A stretch of 64,000 bases of DNA. Source: Acorus gramineus (Eukaryota; Streptophyta; Magnoliopsida; Acorales; Acoraceae). The stretch lies in the NCBI GenBank assembly GCA_030737835.1, contig JAUJYN010000034.1:1240001-1304000 (forward strand), read 5' to 3'. The notes below the pieces were generated by a model that was not told the DNA's origin, ran no database searches, and was given only the letters and a program-made list of their open reading frames with translations. The stretch's first letter is position 1. The number at the start of each line of letters is the position of its first letter. Made by a program: the position numbers and the translations under genes. Below are positions 33,747-45,269 of this stretch, piece after piece.

Positions 33747-35875
33747 CTAAACTCGTAGTGCCCATACCGGGTGCGAAAGGCCGTCTTCAGAATGTCTGAC
33801 TCCCGGATCTTCAGCTGATAGTACCCCGAGCGGAGATCGATCTTGGAAAAGACACGCGCTCCCTGGAGCTGGAATCAGATTGATCTCAAACTCGATCAAG
33901 CGATCCGGCGGTAATCCCGGAAGATCATCGGGAAAAACCTCGGGATACTCTGCCACGACCGGAGTCTGACTGATATCTGCCTGCAGCGGTGCACCCTCCT
34001 GAAAAATGTACGCTAGAAAGTCCTCACATCCTCCCTGAAGGAGTCTCCACGCCTGCATGGACGACACGAACCCCAAAGGGGCTACGTCACGATCGCCCAC
34101 GAACTGGAAGGACCTCCGACCCGGAAGGTGGAAAGACACCGACTTAGCAAAACAGTTGATGCTGGCATGACTAGCTGCAAGCCAATCCATTCCCAGGATG
34201 GCATCAAAATCTGACATAGCAAGCTCCACCAACTCCACCGGAAACTCATGCTCCGCAACCGCTACCGTACACCCTCGATACACAAAACTGAGGAGAATAC
34301 GGTCTCCCACGGGCAATGATATCTCCAAGATAGCATCTAAAGGAGCGGACGCCACGCCCGTCCGTCTCGCGAAAGCGGGAGACACGAACTGGTTTGTGGC
34401 ACCGGAATCAAACAATACATAAGCAGGAAGCTGGGAGATCTGAACAGTACCTCTGACCACGCTGCCTGATGCCTGAGCCTCCTCTGCCGAAAGCGCTGCC
34501 ACTCGGCCCTGCACGAACTGCGGCTGAGGAGCAGGGGCACGCCTCACCGGCTGCGCTGGCTGCCTCCTCTGGTCAACCTGGCCACCCTGTGGCTGCTGCT
34601 GACGCTGAGGCTGCTGCTGCGGCTGGCACTGAGGCTGCTGCTGGCGCTGCTGCTGAAACGGTTGCTGCTGTAACTGCTGCTGCTGCGGAGGCATCACTCT
34701 GGGTCGGCCAGTATCAAGGCAATTATACAAGATATGCCCGATGCGCTGACAGTGATAACAGCGCCGCAACTCTGGTCGCCTCGCCTGGACCGGCACTGCT
34801 GCGATGGGTGCTGGACCTCGCGCTGGCACCACATCTGCTGGAGGAGGGGCAGCCGCTGACCGATCAAAGCGGGCCCTCTTCTTCCTGCGCTGTCCCTGGT
34901 CCTGGCTCCTGGGTGGCCTCTGATCTGCCGAAGGGGTCGGAACTGTCACGAGGATCCCGAGGTCTCGCTCGACTGTCTTCGCTCGAGACACCAAGTCGGA
35001 GTACCTCGTGAATGCCTGGGAGGTAACATGCACCCGAATGGCGCTGCTGAGGCCAAGCTCGAATCGACGGCACCTCGTCTCCTCGTCCATCACCAGGGCT
35101 GGAGCAAATCTGGATAGCCTCGTGAAGCGCGTAGAGTAGTCAGCGACGGACATAGAGCCTTGCGTCAGCTGCTCAAACTCCCGCATCACGATCTGCCTCG
35201 TCGAGAACGGGAAGTACTCCTCCAAGAAATACCTCCAGAACTCCGCCCATGTAAGCTGCTCCACTCCCTCTGGGATGTCCACTGATCTAGTAGCCCACCA
35301 GTCGACGGCGCTACCCTTCAGCATAAAAGTGGCCAGGGAGACTCGCTGGCGGTCGGTGCAAAGCATGGTCGAGAAAATCGCGTCCACCTCCATCAACCAT
35401 CGCTCTGGGACAAGGGGATCCGCCGTCTGACCGTGGAACTCGGGAGGGTGGAGCTTCAGAAAGGCTGCGAGGCCACTCTGCTGCACTCGCGCTGCAGCCT
35501 CTAGCCCCACCTCCCTCTCTTGGGGATCCTGAACTCTGACCGCCGGAACAACCACAGGGACTGGGGGTACATCGGGTACCACAGGTGGATCTGCCACCAG
35601 AGGAACCTGTAGAACTGCCTCGAGGGCCGTCCACAGCTCCTGAATATCCTGAGCCTGCTCTGCCAACATCCTCGTCTGGGCCTCCAATGCCCTGGTCCTC
35701 GTCTCCACCAAATCTGCTAACCGCGCAAATGCGCGCTCCCAGGCAGGAGGCTCCTCTGCCGATCCTGGCCTCATGGCTGAGGACTCTCCAATAGCATCCT
35801 CGCCTCTGGCAGGTCTGGAAACCTCCAAAGGTCGAGAGGGACCTCGTCGCACCGTACTCCACGAGGAGCCATATC
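33747..35875 (-). pseudogene. gag: Chr-B gag-protease region
   Basis: Minus strand. It starts near 35875 and reads gag (AFLKLHPPEFHG, SLATFMLKGSAVDWW, VEQLTWAEFWRYFLEEYFPF, SVADYSTRFTRLSRFAPAL), CCHC knuckle CYHCQRIGHILYNC (34719-34760), a Gln-rich stretch of about 50 residues encoded by GCTGCTG-type repeats (about 34595-34690), and protease [14 protein letters not shown] (DSG at 34401-34409). It is the longest gag-protease stretch among the three chromoviruses. Fossil. Confidence 0.86.
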
Positions 35876-35973
35876 GGCAACCTAGGAAAACCAGACACTA
35901 GGATCAGAATACTCATATAGAAATCCTAGGACTCATCTCTACGAAAGAATACAATTGGCTCTGACAGGACCAG

Positions 35974-35985
35974 GCTCTGATACCA
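35974..35985 (-). other. primer binding site of Chr-B (tRNA-iMet)
   Basis: Minus strand TGGTATCAGAGC, five bases from the LTR end at 35991; same spacing as in Chr-A and Chr-C. Confidence 0.92.
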
Positions 35986-36539
35986 ACTTTTGTCACGCCC
36001 CAGGGCGGCCGTCCCCGGGACGCGGCAAGTGTATACATGATATCAGCAGTCTATACAGGGAATCAATAAATCACTCTAAACAACAACTAAAACGACAACA
36101 ACACAGATGAAAGCAAGGCTGACATAATATATACACAGATGCGGAAGCTAAAAGACTGAGTCCGTAATCCAAAAACATACTACAGACTCGATACATAATC
36201 AAATGTCCTGTGAGAGCCAATATACACACATACATCCAAATAATACACAAACTGGGTGCCCAAGCACGGAAATATATACATACAATCAAAAGGATGGATG
36301 CTGATGGCCTCAGAAACTCGCGGGACGTAGCGCTACTCCGCTACTGGTGCAGTCGCTCAGGGAGCTCCTCCTTCAAGTCCTCCTCAGTAATCACTTGAAA
36401 AATATTATGCGAGGGGTGAGCCACACGCTCAGTGAACAGCACAACCTATGCATCACAGCTATATTAACCACAAATAATCAACAACCAGCCTCAAAGTGGC
36501 ATAACAACATAATCTAGTGGTTCGTTACATCGCCGAACC

Positions 36540-36690
36540 ATCATACCCTCACCCTCACCCCTCAATAGGTGACATAGGATATTGGGACTTATAAACATCC
36601 AAACACATCCATACACATCCATACACCCTCACCCTCACCCCTCAATAGGTGACATAGGATATTGGGACTGACTAGGCTGTTAATCACCCT
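36540..36690. repeat. short tandem repeat with CCCTCACCCTCACCCC units
   Basis: Two copies of a block of about 70 bp: CACCCTCACCCTCACCCC, then TCAATAGGTGACATAGG, then ATATTGGGACT. The same block is repeated three times in each Chr-C LTR. Confidence 0.8.
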
Positions 36691-37069
36691 TGGTCCACCG
36701 ATAGCCTCTCCTCCACACCGTAGCTTACCTGGTCTACTCCCACATTCAGCACAGTCCGAGTCCAAGATCAGGAGGTGCCTACTGATGGGAGCCCTCTGTC
36801 AGGATAGCCTGCTATTGCCTGGTCTACTCCCACATTCAGCACAGTTCGAGTCCAAGATCAAGAGGTGCCTACTGATGGGAGCCCTCTGTCAGGATAGTCT
36901 GTCTATGCTGAGGAGTCCCTACACGGATCCAACGAAGGGAAGAGAAACAGCCTACCCACACGCATATGATCCACTCGGATCCGCTGACAACACATCTCTA
37001 CAACTCTAGTGTCTTGAATTCATCAGAATTCCTCCAGGGCGCATAACCAGGATGCGGGGAACATGCATT

Positions 37070-37195
37070 AATATAGACGGGAAAAGAAACCTTGGGAGGG
37101 CACCAAGAGGTCCCGATTTAGGACGTCCCGACAACCAAACAAGGAACACGGAGCACCCTAGCCCGGGTCTCAATGTTTACCTTGCAAGGCCCCTT
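37070..37195. mobile_element. MITE-like insert in the Chr-B 5' LTR
   Basis: GGGAAAAGAAACCTTGGGAG to GCAAGGCCCCTTA. Homologous to the 119-bp inserts of Chr-C, but the flanking direct repeat is not clear here. The Chr-A LTRs lack it at the matching site. Confidence 0.5.
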
Positions 37196-37505
37196 ATTAT
37201 TCCCTAAGGCATGCAATAACATTACAAGTTGCATTTAATTTAACAAATTAAACTAATAGGAGCATACAAAGGCCGAGGCTTTCATAGCATGATAACAAGG
37301 TGACAAGGTGCATGGCTCTTACACAACCTAAGGGTGCAAGTCCCTAACATATTCAGTCTAGGGTAGCATGCATACTACATATCAATCATGCTTGCATGGA
37401 TTACATATTAAACATGTTAATATTAATCTATGGTGCCCCAGGGGAGGACGGTATACGCCCAAGTGCATATAGCGCCTCCCAACTGGGTTGGATTGTCCCA
37501 CTCAC

Positions 37506-37541
37506 CGGAAGTCGGGTCGTCGCGCGACCGTCCGTCAAGAT
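37506..37541 (-). other. candidate micro-exon in the Chr-B 5' LTR
   Basis: 36 nt, minus strand, CTTGCAG before and GTGAGTGGG after. The upstream candidate exon is 38420-38522, giving a predicted intron of 878 nt that holds the GC-rich block. Confidence 0.45.
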
Positions 37542-37619
37542 CTGCAAGACAGGGTATCAACTTGCTAAGTAAAATCCACAAGTATACCAAAAATACTCTA
37601 AAAATACACATCCCTCGGC

Positions 37620-38260
37620 AAACGTGCATACGGCCCGTACGCACGCGAGCCCGAGCACCCCGACTCACTCCCGCACCCCTGGGCAGCCGTTCGCACGGCC
37701 ACCCGCCCTGGGCGCACAGCCGAGCCCCAGCCCGCGCGCACCCAGGCGCACTGCCGAGCCCAGCCTGCACGCCCGGACTCCCTGCCGGATCACCCCGGGT
37801 GCATCGCGCGCTCGCTGCGCCCCAGCGCAGCAACCCGCGCGCACACCCGCACGGCCCGCGCCCCGCGCCTCGCCCCGCGCGCACTCCGCACGCACCACCG
37901 CTCGCCTCGCCGCGCGCGCACACCCCGCGCGCACCACTGCTCACCTCGCCGCGCACCCCGCGCACACCACCGCTCGCCTCGCCTCACCGCGCGCACACCC
38001 CGCGCCTGAGCCTCTGCCCAGCGCTCCGCGCGCACGCTCCCGCACGGTGCCCAGCGCCCAGCGCCCAGCACCCTCGCCCAGTACACCCAGCGCCCAACAC
38101 AGCCAGCACGCCCAGCGCCCAGCACGCCCAACACACCCGCGCCTGCGCCACCCGAGCGCACGCCCGCCCGCACGTCCGCGAGCACGCGCGAGCGCGCTTT
38201 GCCACTGCACGCCTGCTGCGCCTGCCTGCTGCGCTGCCTGTGCTGCCTGCTGCCCGAGAC
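37620..38260 (-). repeat. GC-rich block of the Chr-B 5' LTR
   Basis: The longest GC-rich block in the window. Besides GCGCGC runs it has an internal repeat of about 40-50 bp (CACCGCTCGCCTCGCCGCGC type, about 37890-38000) and many GCCCAGC repeats. Frames of up to 370 codons overlap it and have no domain. Confidence 0.8.
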
Positions 38261-40746
38261 TGCCAACCTCCCTGCCCGAGCTCCTCTACCACCAACCACC
38301 GGCCACCAATGGCCTCCGACCGCCCCCAACCACCACCGACAGCCACCAGCCGCCCTCCACACTCAACCCCACCCTCCTACCATGCATCTAAACATGAAAA
38401 AGAGGGAAAGAACCCTTACCCAAGGAACGGAGAGGAAAGGAAGGGAACCGGAGGATCTTCGTGCACCGAAACACCTCCCAACGGATCTCCACCACCAAGA
38501 CCTCCTCCTACCTCAAATGGGGCTGAAAACAGGGGAGAATAGAGGGGGTTAGAGGGGGCCAAACTTGTCGGAACTCGAATCCGAGAACACCGGGGGATAG
38601 ATCGGGACCGGATCTAACCTTTCTATGTTTTGGGTTTTAAGCTTCAAGCACCCTAGGTGGCTAAAAGCAAGAAAAGGAGAGAGGGGGAGAGAGAAAATGT
38701 GTTGGAGAAGATGATGAATAGTGGTGGGCAACCTTTTTAGATTCACTTAAATAGTCAAACCAACTTTAATTAGGGTTAACCTAGGTTTAAGTGAGGATTA
38801 AAGGCTTTAAGTGGGTTTTGACTTGGGTCAACCCAACCACACAAAAAAACAAAAAGGGTTGACCAAGTCATGGGCCCACTTTGACCGAGTCAACTCTCCC
38901 AATGACTTCTCGCTCGATCAAATCCCGGATACACCCCGGAACTGCGAAATTTCAGAAACATTATCGGAATTCGATGAAAATTTCATGAGTGGCTTAAAAT
39001 GGCACCAGGACACATAATATGCAGTTAGATTTTCAATCGGAGTCCTCTAGCTCAGGACGATAGCTAACAGTCCAAAATTTTAGCGTTTCCGATCGAAAAA
39101 CGAAAAAACTCAAAAACTGTTAGAATGCTCCAATGGTTACCAGCAGGCTAAAAAGTGACACATATATAATAGAAGAGACCTGGATTTACTGGTCTAGAGA
39201 CCATGCCGTCGGTCGAAGAGACCCGGATTTACTGGTCTACTCAACACTACTGGATCATTTACATCTAGATAATCGCCCAACGATGTCCTTCAGCATCGAT
39301 CACGAGACCGGACCCAACAACTATGGGAACGGTCGAACAACAAATGGGTCACGAGGCGACGCGTCTTCGCCTCATCCACACCCTCACTCCTGGAAGGAGA
39401 CATCTTGGGACTTTGGGAGAGACTTAGACTGCTCTACACCCCTGGTCCACCGGTAGCCTCTCCCCGCTCCGTAGCTTACCTGGTATACTCCCACGATTTA
39501 GCACAGTCCGAAACACGTCAAGAGGTACCTATTGATGGGAGTCCTCTGTCAGGACAGCCTGTCTAACGCCAGGGATGTCATTACTTGGATCCAACGAAGG
39601 GGAGAACGATTCCACGCTCGCGACATCATTCAATAACCCTCTCCCGGGTAGTATCTACAACCCGATCTCCTCAACTCACTGCTCTCCACCCCTGATCCAC
39701 CCGGTAGCCTCTCCCACCCTCGTGGCCTCCGCCTAGTCCTCTGACAGGTATAGTTAACGCCGGGGAGTTCCTACATTGGATCCAACGAAGGGGAGAACGA
39801 TCCCATGTTCGCAAAGCGAAACCCAATGGAAAACAACCACTCTCGATACTCGCTCATCGAGATATCACACACATGCATAACAACAACCAACACACTCATA
39901 TTAACCTCAAAGTAGTCATAGTCCCTAAACGGGGGTAACTACACAATCCAGCGGGTCGTTACATCGCCGACCCACCCCACCCTCACCCTCACCCTCGAAG
40001 GGGTGACATGGGCCTTTTGGGACTGACTAGACTGCTATTCACCCTTGGTCCACCGGTAGCCTCTCCCCGCTCCGTAGCTTACCTGGTATACTCCCACGAT
40101 TCAGAATAGTCCGAAACACATCAGGAGGTGCCTACTGATGGGAGCCCTTTGTCAGGATAGCCTGTCTAACGCCGGGGATGTACTACACGGATCCAACGAA
40201 GGGAAGGGAACAGCCTACCCACACGCATGCGATCCTCTTGGATCCGTCGACAACGCTTCCAAACATTTCTAATGACATGAATTCTCAAGAATTCCACCAG
40301 GGCGCATAACCAAGATGCGGGGAGACATATATTATAACAACAAGGTTATAATATTCTCTAAGGCATGCTTACAACCAGATACTCACATTTGATTTAAATA
40401 AATTAAACTAAATGGGAACATGCATAGGTCGGGGCTTTCAAATCAATGGACAAGGTGCCTAAACATGCATAGTCCGCTATACATGATATAAGGGTGCATA
40501 TCCCTAGCATACAAAGTCTAAGGTGGCATGGATACATCATATTGATCATGCATAGATCAAGGCTTTTAAGTACAGGACATGGTGTCCAAGCATGTACAGG
40601 CCTCTATACACGATACATGGATGTATATCCCTAGCATGCAAAATATCTACATATTAGTTAGGGGGGGGGCATCGATGCGCGACACGCGTCTACGCGGGTC
40701 GAGCGCATCCCTAGAGAGGGGAGGGGATTGGAATCAAACCACTCAC

Positions 40747-40785
40747 CTTACGAGCCGGGACCTCGCGCATCCCATCCGACGAGAT
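40747..40785 (-). other. candidate micro-exon in LTR Q
   Basis: 39 nt on the minus strand, CTTGCAG before and GTGAGT after. Same length as the copy in LTR P (663-701). Confidence 0.45.
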
Positions 40786-40879
40786 CTGCAAGGTAGGGGC
40801 ATCCAACTGGTGAGAAACAACACAATTTACACATAGAAATCATTAGAAATACCCAATACTCGGACAAGCATGCATACGG

Positions 40880-41340
40880 ACTCGCACGCATGCGAGCACG
40901 CACGTACGCACGCGAGTTCGAGTGCCTGAACACTTGGGCAGCCACACGCATGGCCCCCCGCACGCGCACGCACGAATGCGCATGCACGCACGCACCCCAG
41001 CACCATCGGCGCACTGTCGCGCGCCTGCCCGCGCGCCCAGACGCGCTGCTGCACGCGCGCGCACGCTTGCGCGTGCCCACGCGCACCGCGCGTGCAGCCC
41101 TCGCGCCCCCTGCGTAGCACCCCACGCACGCCCCAGCACGCGCACGCACGCGCACGCACGCACGCGCCCGCACTGATCTCCAGCCCCGCGCCCAGGCGCA
41201 TGCCCAAGCACCTGCTCCGCGCACGCGCACTCCCGCGCACTTCCACACGCACGCGCCCGCGCGCGTCTGCGTGCCCGCCAGCGCCTGCCTGCGCCCGCCT
41301 GCGCGCGCACGCGCGCAGACCGCGCCCAGCGCTCGCCCAG
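40880..41340 (-). repeat. GC-rich alternating block of LTR Q
   Basis: GCGCACGCACGC-type runs. Overlapping frames of 60-211 codons on both strands, none with a domain. Confidence 0.8.
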
Positions 41341-42289
41341 CCCATCCTAACCTCATTTTAACCCTTCCCAACCCCTCACACACACCCTAACCCATCTACC
41401 TAGCATGCATGACCTTCCCAACATCCCCTTAAGCCATGAAAATCAAGAAAAGAAGGGGAGGATCTCACCTTGGAGGGGGAACGAAAGGGGGAGGTTCGGG
41501 GCCCTCGACGCACCCGCGACCACCTCAACCGCCACCACCACCACCACCACCCCTCAGCCTCCTCCTCAGCCTCCTCTTCAGCTGAAAATCAGGGGGGGGG
41601 GTCCATGCAAAGGGAGCTTGAGAGAGAGGGGAACAAACAACAACAACACAAGAACCAACTTCCTCTTCTTCCTTCACCTCCACCTTCTCTTCTTCTCTTT
41701 GAGGATTAAAAGCAAACACATGGGGGGTGTGTTTGAAAGAGAGAAAGAGAGACAAGAAATGCAGTCGACGTGGGGTTTTGGGAGGGGAGAGAGAGAGGAG
41801 AAGATATTTTATCACAAATATCTAAGGGGGAATGACTAAGTCGCCCTTTGACCAGAAATTCTGCGCATGCTTCACTGGAACAGCCATAACTTCCTCGATA
41901 TAGCTCCGAATTGCACAATTCCAAGTCCGTTGGAAATCCAAGAGGATTATCTACAACTTTTATGTTTATGCCAAGATCAAATAATCCCTCTAGCTATTCC
42001 GAAATTAGAGCTAAACATCGAGCAGGGCTGCTGCCAGAATTTCCATCCCCGGGGTATACTTGGAAAAATACCCATAACTTTTACTACAAGAATCCAGTTG
42101 ATCTAATTCCACTTCTGTACGAAAGCTAACTCAAAACTGGACATCTCATAGTAAACTCATATTTAAATCTCTTCATCTTGGATTTTAACAAAATCAAATC
42201 CAAATACCAAATTGGAAATACATAACTTCAAGGAAAAAATTATGTAGCCAATTTTCAAACAGAGCGCTCCAAATGACACAGGCACAACA

Positions 42290-42628
42290 AATAGGGTGTA
42301 AGCCGATGAAGGCCTAGTGAATGAACCTAACCACAAGGCAGCTCACTGTACAATTCCCAACACATCCATAAAATTTACATAAATAACTATCAAGTATAAG
42401 CCAACCAGCCTGCGTCCCATACTATAGGAGGCCAACTCACACTAACCTCATTATGTCTTTAAAATAAAGATAGATCCATTTGTGTCCCATACCATAGGGG
42501 ATCCATCCCATGTTAGCAACGCTATATATATATATCCTAGTGACTGAAATGCCTCACAGTTCCTCCTATCGCGCAGTGACTTCTCTTAGGCGACCCATTT
42601 ATGCAAATGCATCGGGTCGGCCAATACG
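42290..42628. other. unassigned 339 bp between LTR Q and LTR U
   Basis: No frame, LTR terminus or known motif was recognised. It contains a short TA microsatellite (tatatatatata near 42522-42534). It could be host sequence or an older repeat. Confidence 0.5.
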
Positions 42629-43600
42629 GTTAAGACTGTGTCACTTTTTAAACGTAAAATATCATTTTCTATTTATTTTAAAAAGATTGGGCATTCAATT
42701 TCAAAATCTGACTGCATATCTGTTCTCTTGGTACTAGCATTGGCTTACCTGTAAATTTTCATCGCATTTCGGTATCATTTTGAAAAAAATATGCAGTTCC
42801 GAATCACATCTGGGTTGGTCGTTACTGGATTGGTAGGTGAGAAAAGTCACCTAACCTTTATTGGCATTTAATGCTCTCTAACCCCTCTTTTGCACTTCTC
42901 TCTCTCGTGGACCTCTCTTTCTCTCCATCTCTCTCTGTTGATCTCTCTCACTCTCTTTTCCTCTCAATCTCTCCTTCCCTTTGTGATTTTTGGTGGAGAA
43001 GCAGAGGAAGGTGTGGATGGGAAGGCTTGGAGTGAAAGAGGGTGAGTATTGTGTATTGTTGTGGTTGCTCATGCTCTCTTTCCCCATCTCTTGTTCTTTT
43101 TCTCTCCCTCTCAAATTTTGCCCCCCATGTGGTCGTGTTTATGCATCTAGGGAAGGAGAAGGACTAGTGGAGGAGATGGAGGAGGCGTATGGTGAGGGTG
43201 TGCGCACGCGGGTGTAGCCGTGCCCCCTCCCTTGTCTCTATCTCTTTAGGTGAGATCTTCTTCCTCCCTCTTTGTGTTGTGTGGGTGCTGTTGGGGGAGT
43301 ATTGTTATGTGTAATTGCTATTGCATGAGGTGTTGTGTTTATGCATGAATGGTGGTGGTTTGTAAGGCAGATCTCTGTCATCTTATGATCCTTGTAAAAG
43401 TAGTTCCAAGAGGCATATTCTGATGATTGTGTCCGCATGTGATTTGATCATCCATGTGTCTAGATGCTATATATGAAATTTGGTGTCATAATATTGTCTG
43501 GGATATAAGTTATAACATGTTTGGTAATGACTTTCCAGATTCGCATAGGAATTGACCAGTTTAGGGAAATATTTTATTTTGGACATTTAGATATTAAATC
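42629..43600 (+). mobile_element. LTR U, plus-strand partial LTR (same group as LTR T)
   Basis: Starts near GGTTAAGACTGTGTCAC and matches LTR T (minus) over its U3 part. Contains a pyrimidine-rich leader (42890-42980), donor-like AGGTGAGATC near 43250 and the TTTGTAAGGCAGATCTCTGTC block (43358-43377). It is cut at 43601 by LTR R. Its continuation is not seen. Confidence 0.65.
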
Positions 43601-44469
43601 TGTTATGCCTGTGTCATTTGGAGCCATTTCGGTTAAGCCTTGGTCACTTCTGGGTCATTCAGGGCCTTTTTGTTTTTTCGATCGGAGCCGCTAAAATTTT
43701 GGCTTTTAGCCATCTACGGGAGTTAGAGTACTCTGATTGGAAATCTAACTACATATTATGGGTCCTGGTACCGTTTAGTACTACCCATAAAAATTTCACC
43801 GAATTCCGGTAACGTTTTGAAAAATATGCAGTTTCGAATCGCATCCGGGTTTGGCCGTTACTGGGTTTCGGTGGGTGAGATATTTTCGTGTGTGTGGTGC
43901 TTCTCCGCACGCTTCCCAATAAAGCAAAAATAAGTGGTTGAGTGAGGGTGAGCCTAACCCTAACCTCACCACCCCCTTATGGTCACCCCAAAACACTATT
44001 TGGGCATGGAAATGACCATTTTGCCCTCTCTCTCTCTCCCCCTCTCTCCCAACTCGTGGATCTCTCTTTCTCTCCCTCTCTTGGTCTCTTTTTCCCCTCT
44101 TTGTGTGTGTGGAGAAGGAGGAAGAAGCAAAAGAAGGTGAAGGAGGAAGAGCAAGGTTTGTGTATGTGTTGTTGTTGTGGTTTCTCCTCTCTCAAGCACC
44201 CTCTCATGTCTTCCCCCCCCCCCTGATTTGCAGCCAAAGAAGGCTGAGGAGGGCTGTGGAGGTGGTGGTAGTGGTGGTGGTGGTTGAGGTGGTCGCGGGT
44301 GCATCGAAGGCCCCCGAATCTCCCCCTTTCATTCCCCCTCCCTAGGTGAGCTCTTCCCCTTCTTTTCTTGGTTTTTCATGGCTTAGGGGTTGTTGGGAAG
44401 TCATGCATGCTAGGTAATTGGTTTAGGGTGAGTGAGAAGTGTGGGGGAGGGGTTAAAAGGGGGTTAAGA

Positions 44470-44850
44470 ATGGCTGGGCGCGCGCAGGGGTCTGTCCGCC
44501 CGCTTGCGCACGCAGATGCGCGCGCAGAGGGGCACTGGTAGGCGCAAGCCGGCGCGTGGGCGTGCGCGCGGAGCGGGCGCGCGGGTGTGCGCGGACGCTG
44601 GTAGTGAGCGGGGTGCGAGCAGGAGTGCGCGTGGGCGCGTGCGAGCGTGCGCGCGTGCGGGGCAGTGCGTCTGGGCGTGTGCCTGGGCATGCGGCAGGGT
44701 GCCAGTGTGCGCGCGCGCGTGCGTGCGCGTGCTGGGGCATGCGCGGGGCTGCCCAGGGTCTCGGGTAGGTGCTGGGGCACTTGGGCATGCGTGCGTACGC
44801 GCGTGCTCGCATGCGTGCGAGCCCGTATGCGTGCATGTCTAAGTCTTAGG
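44470..44850 (+). repeat. GC-rich alternating block of LTR R
   Basis: GTGCGCGCGC runs; frames up to 134 codons on either strand. Lies within the predicted 573-nt intron. Confidence 0.78.
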
Positions 44851-44918
44851 CATTTCTAGTAATTTCTAAGTGTTATAATGTGTTGTTACTCACAAAATTT
44901 GATACCCTTACCTTGCAG

Positions 44919-44955
44919 ATCTCGTCGGATGGGATGCGCGAGGTCCCGGGTTGAG
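44919..44955 (+). other. candidate micro-exon in LTR R
   Basis: 37 nt between CCTTGCAG and GTGAGTGG; possible branch site TACTCAC about 27 nt before the acceptor. Confidence 0.45.
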
Positions 44956-45264
44956 GTGAGTGGTTTGGTCCAATCCCCCCCCCCTCTCGAGATGCGCTCG
45001 ACGCGCGTAGTCGTGCGTCGCGCATCGATGGGCCACCTTAGCTATACTACTTGTGTAGATAAATAGTATGGCCATGCTTAAGCTATAATATGTTAGATAT
45101 CTTGCATGCTAGGCTTATATACATGTATTGTATTCATGTATGATAGATTGTGTTGCATGCGCCCCTCTAGTATGGGCATGTATTTTTGTAATGTCTATGG
45201 ATGTATAGAATATGGCATGCCTTAGGTAGTATTGTAAGACTACTCCCACCATATAAATTGGAAA

Positions 45265-45269
45265 TATCC
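45265..45269. repeat. left target-site duplication of Chr-C (TATCC)
   Basis: TATCC before TGTCACG (45270) and again at 54426-54430 after the LTR end. LTR R reads continuously across it, as in S2 near 60980. Confidence 0.92.

Larger units (their letters stand above)
29847..39169 (-). mobile_element. Chr-B, Ty3/gypsy chromovirus (Tekay/Del type)
   Basis: Minus-strand element: 3' LTR 29847-31269, internal 31270-35990, 5' LTR 35991-39169. Gag-protease, RT, RNase H, integrase and chromodomain are all present in order. Gag-protease is open over most of its length, and pol is broken in a few places. The two LTRs agree closely where both are present, but the left is 1.42 kb and the right 3.18 kb. 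No target duplication was found: copia lies on the left and a D-like LTR on the right, so the right border is probably rearranged. It is a fossil, younger than the copia it lies against. Confidence 0.85.
35991..39169 (-). repeat. 5' LTR of Chr-B (long form)
   Basis: About 3.18 kb. It starts TGTCACGCCCCAGGG and ends near CATATATAA. In plus order it contains: acceptor-like region (about 36380-36420), the CCTCACCC repeat (36540-36690), two tile copies (36690-36920), a MITE-like insert (about 37070-37195), the 36-nt module (37506-37541), GC-rich block (37620-38260), exon-A region (38420-38522) and U3-like box (38930-39105). Confidence 0.85.
39171..42289 (-). mobile_element. LTR Q, minus-strand LTR truncated at Chr-B
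   Basis: On the minus strand it starts TGTTGTGCCTGTGTCATTTG at 42289, close to the start of LTR R and S2 (TGTTATGCCTGTGTC). Layout: U3 part (41830-42289), exon-A region (about 41460-41590), GC-rich block (40880-41340), 39-nt module (40747-40785), AT-rich part, then tile copies (39440-40200) and the ACTGGTCTACTCAACACTAC block (39170-39330). It is missing its GC-rich terminus at the Chr-B border. A CAC/GTG-rich run (41530-41580) lies in the exon-A region. Confidence 0.75.
43601..45269 (+). mobile_element. LTR R, plus strand, first part
   Basis: Starts TGTTATGCCTGTGTC. Carries the U3-like box (43670-43860), a pyrimidine-rich leader (44010-44100), candidate intron 44156-44233, exon 44234-44345 (ending CTAG before GTGAGC), intron 44346-44918 with the GC-rich block (44470-44850), and the 37-nt module 44919-44955. 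It is interrupted at 45270 by Chr-C and resumes at 54426. Confidence 0.82.

Noticed and set aside
36540-36690. CCCTCACCCTCACCC strings as possible telomere-type repeats
   Set aside because: They are not the plant telomere unit CCCTAAA, are only two or three units long, and lie at a fixed place inside LTRs.
37430-38542. 370-codon plus-strand frame
   Set aside because: It runs antisense through the GC-rich block and candidate exons of the Chr-B LTR. The translation is Pro/Arg/His-rich without domains, and the partner LTR of Chr-B does not keep it.
42890-43250. pyrimidine-rich stretch followed by GGTGAGATC as the start of a host gene
   Set aside because: The same structure occurs at the same place in LTR T and in the Chr-D LTR, so it belongs to the LTR. 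No coding frame is conserved.
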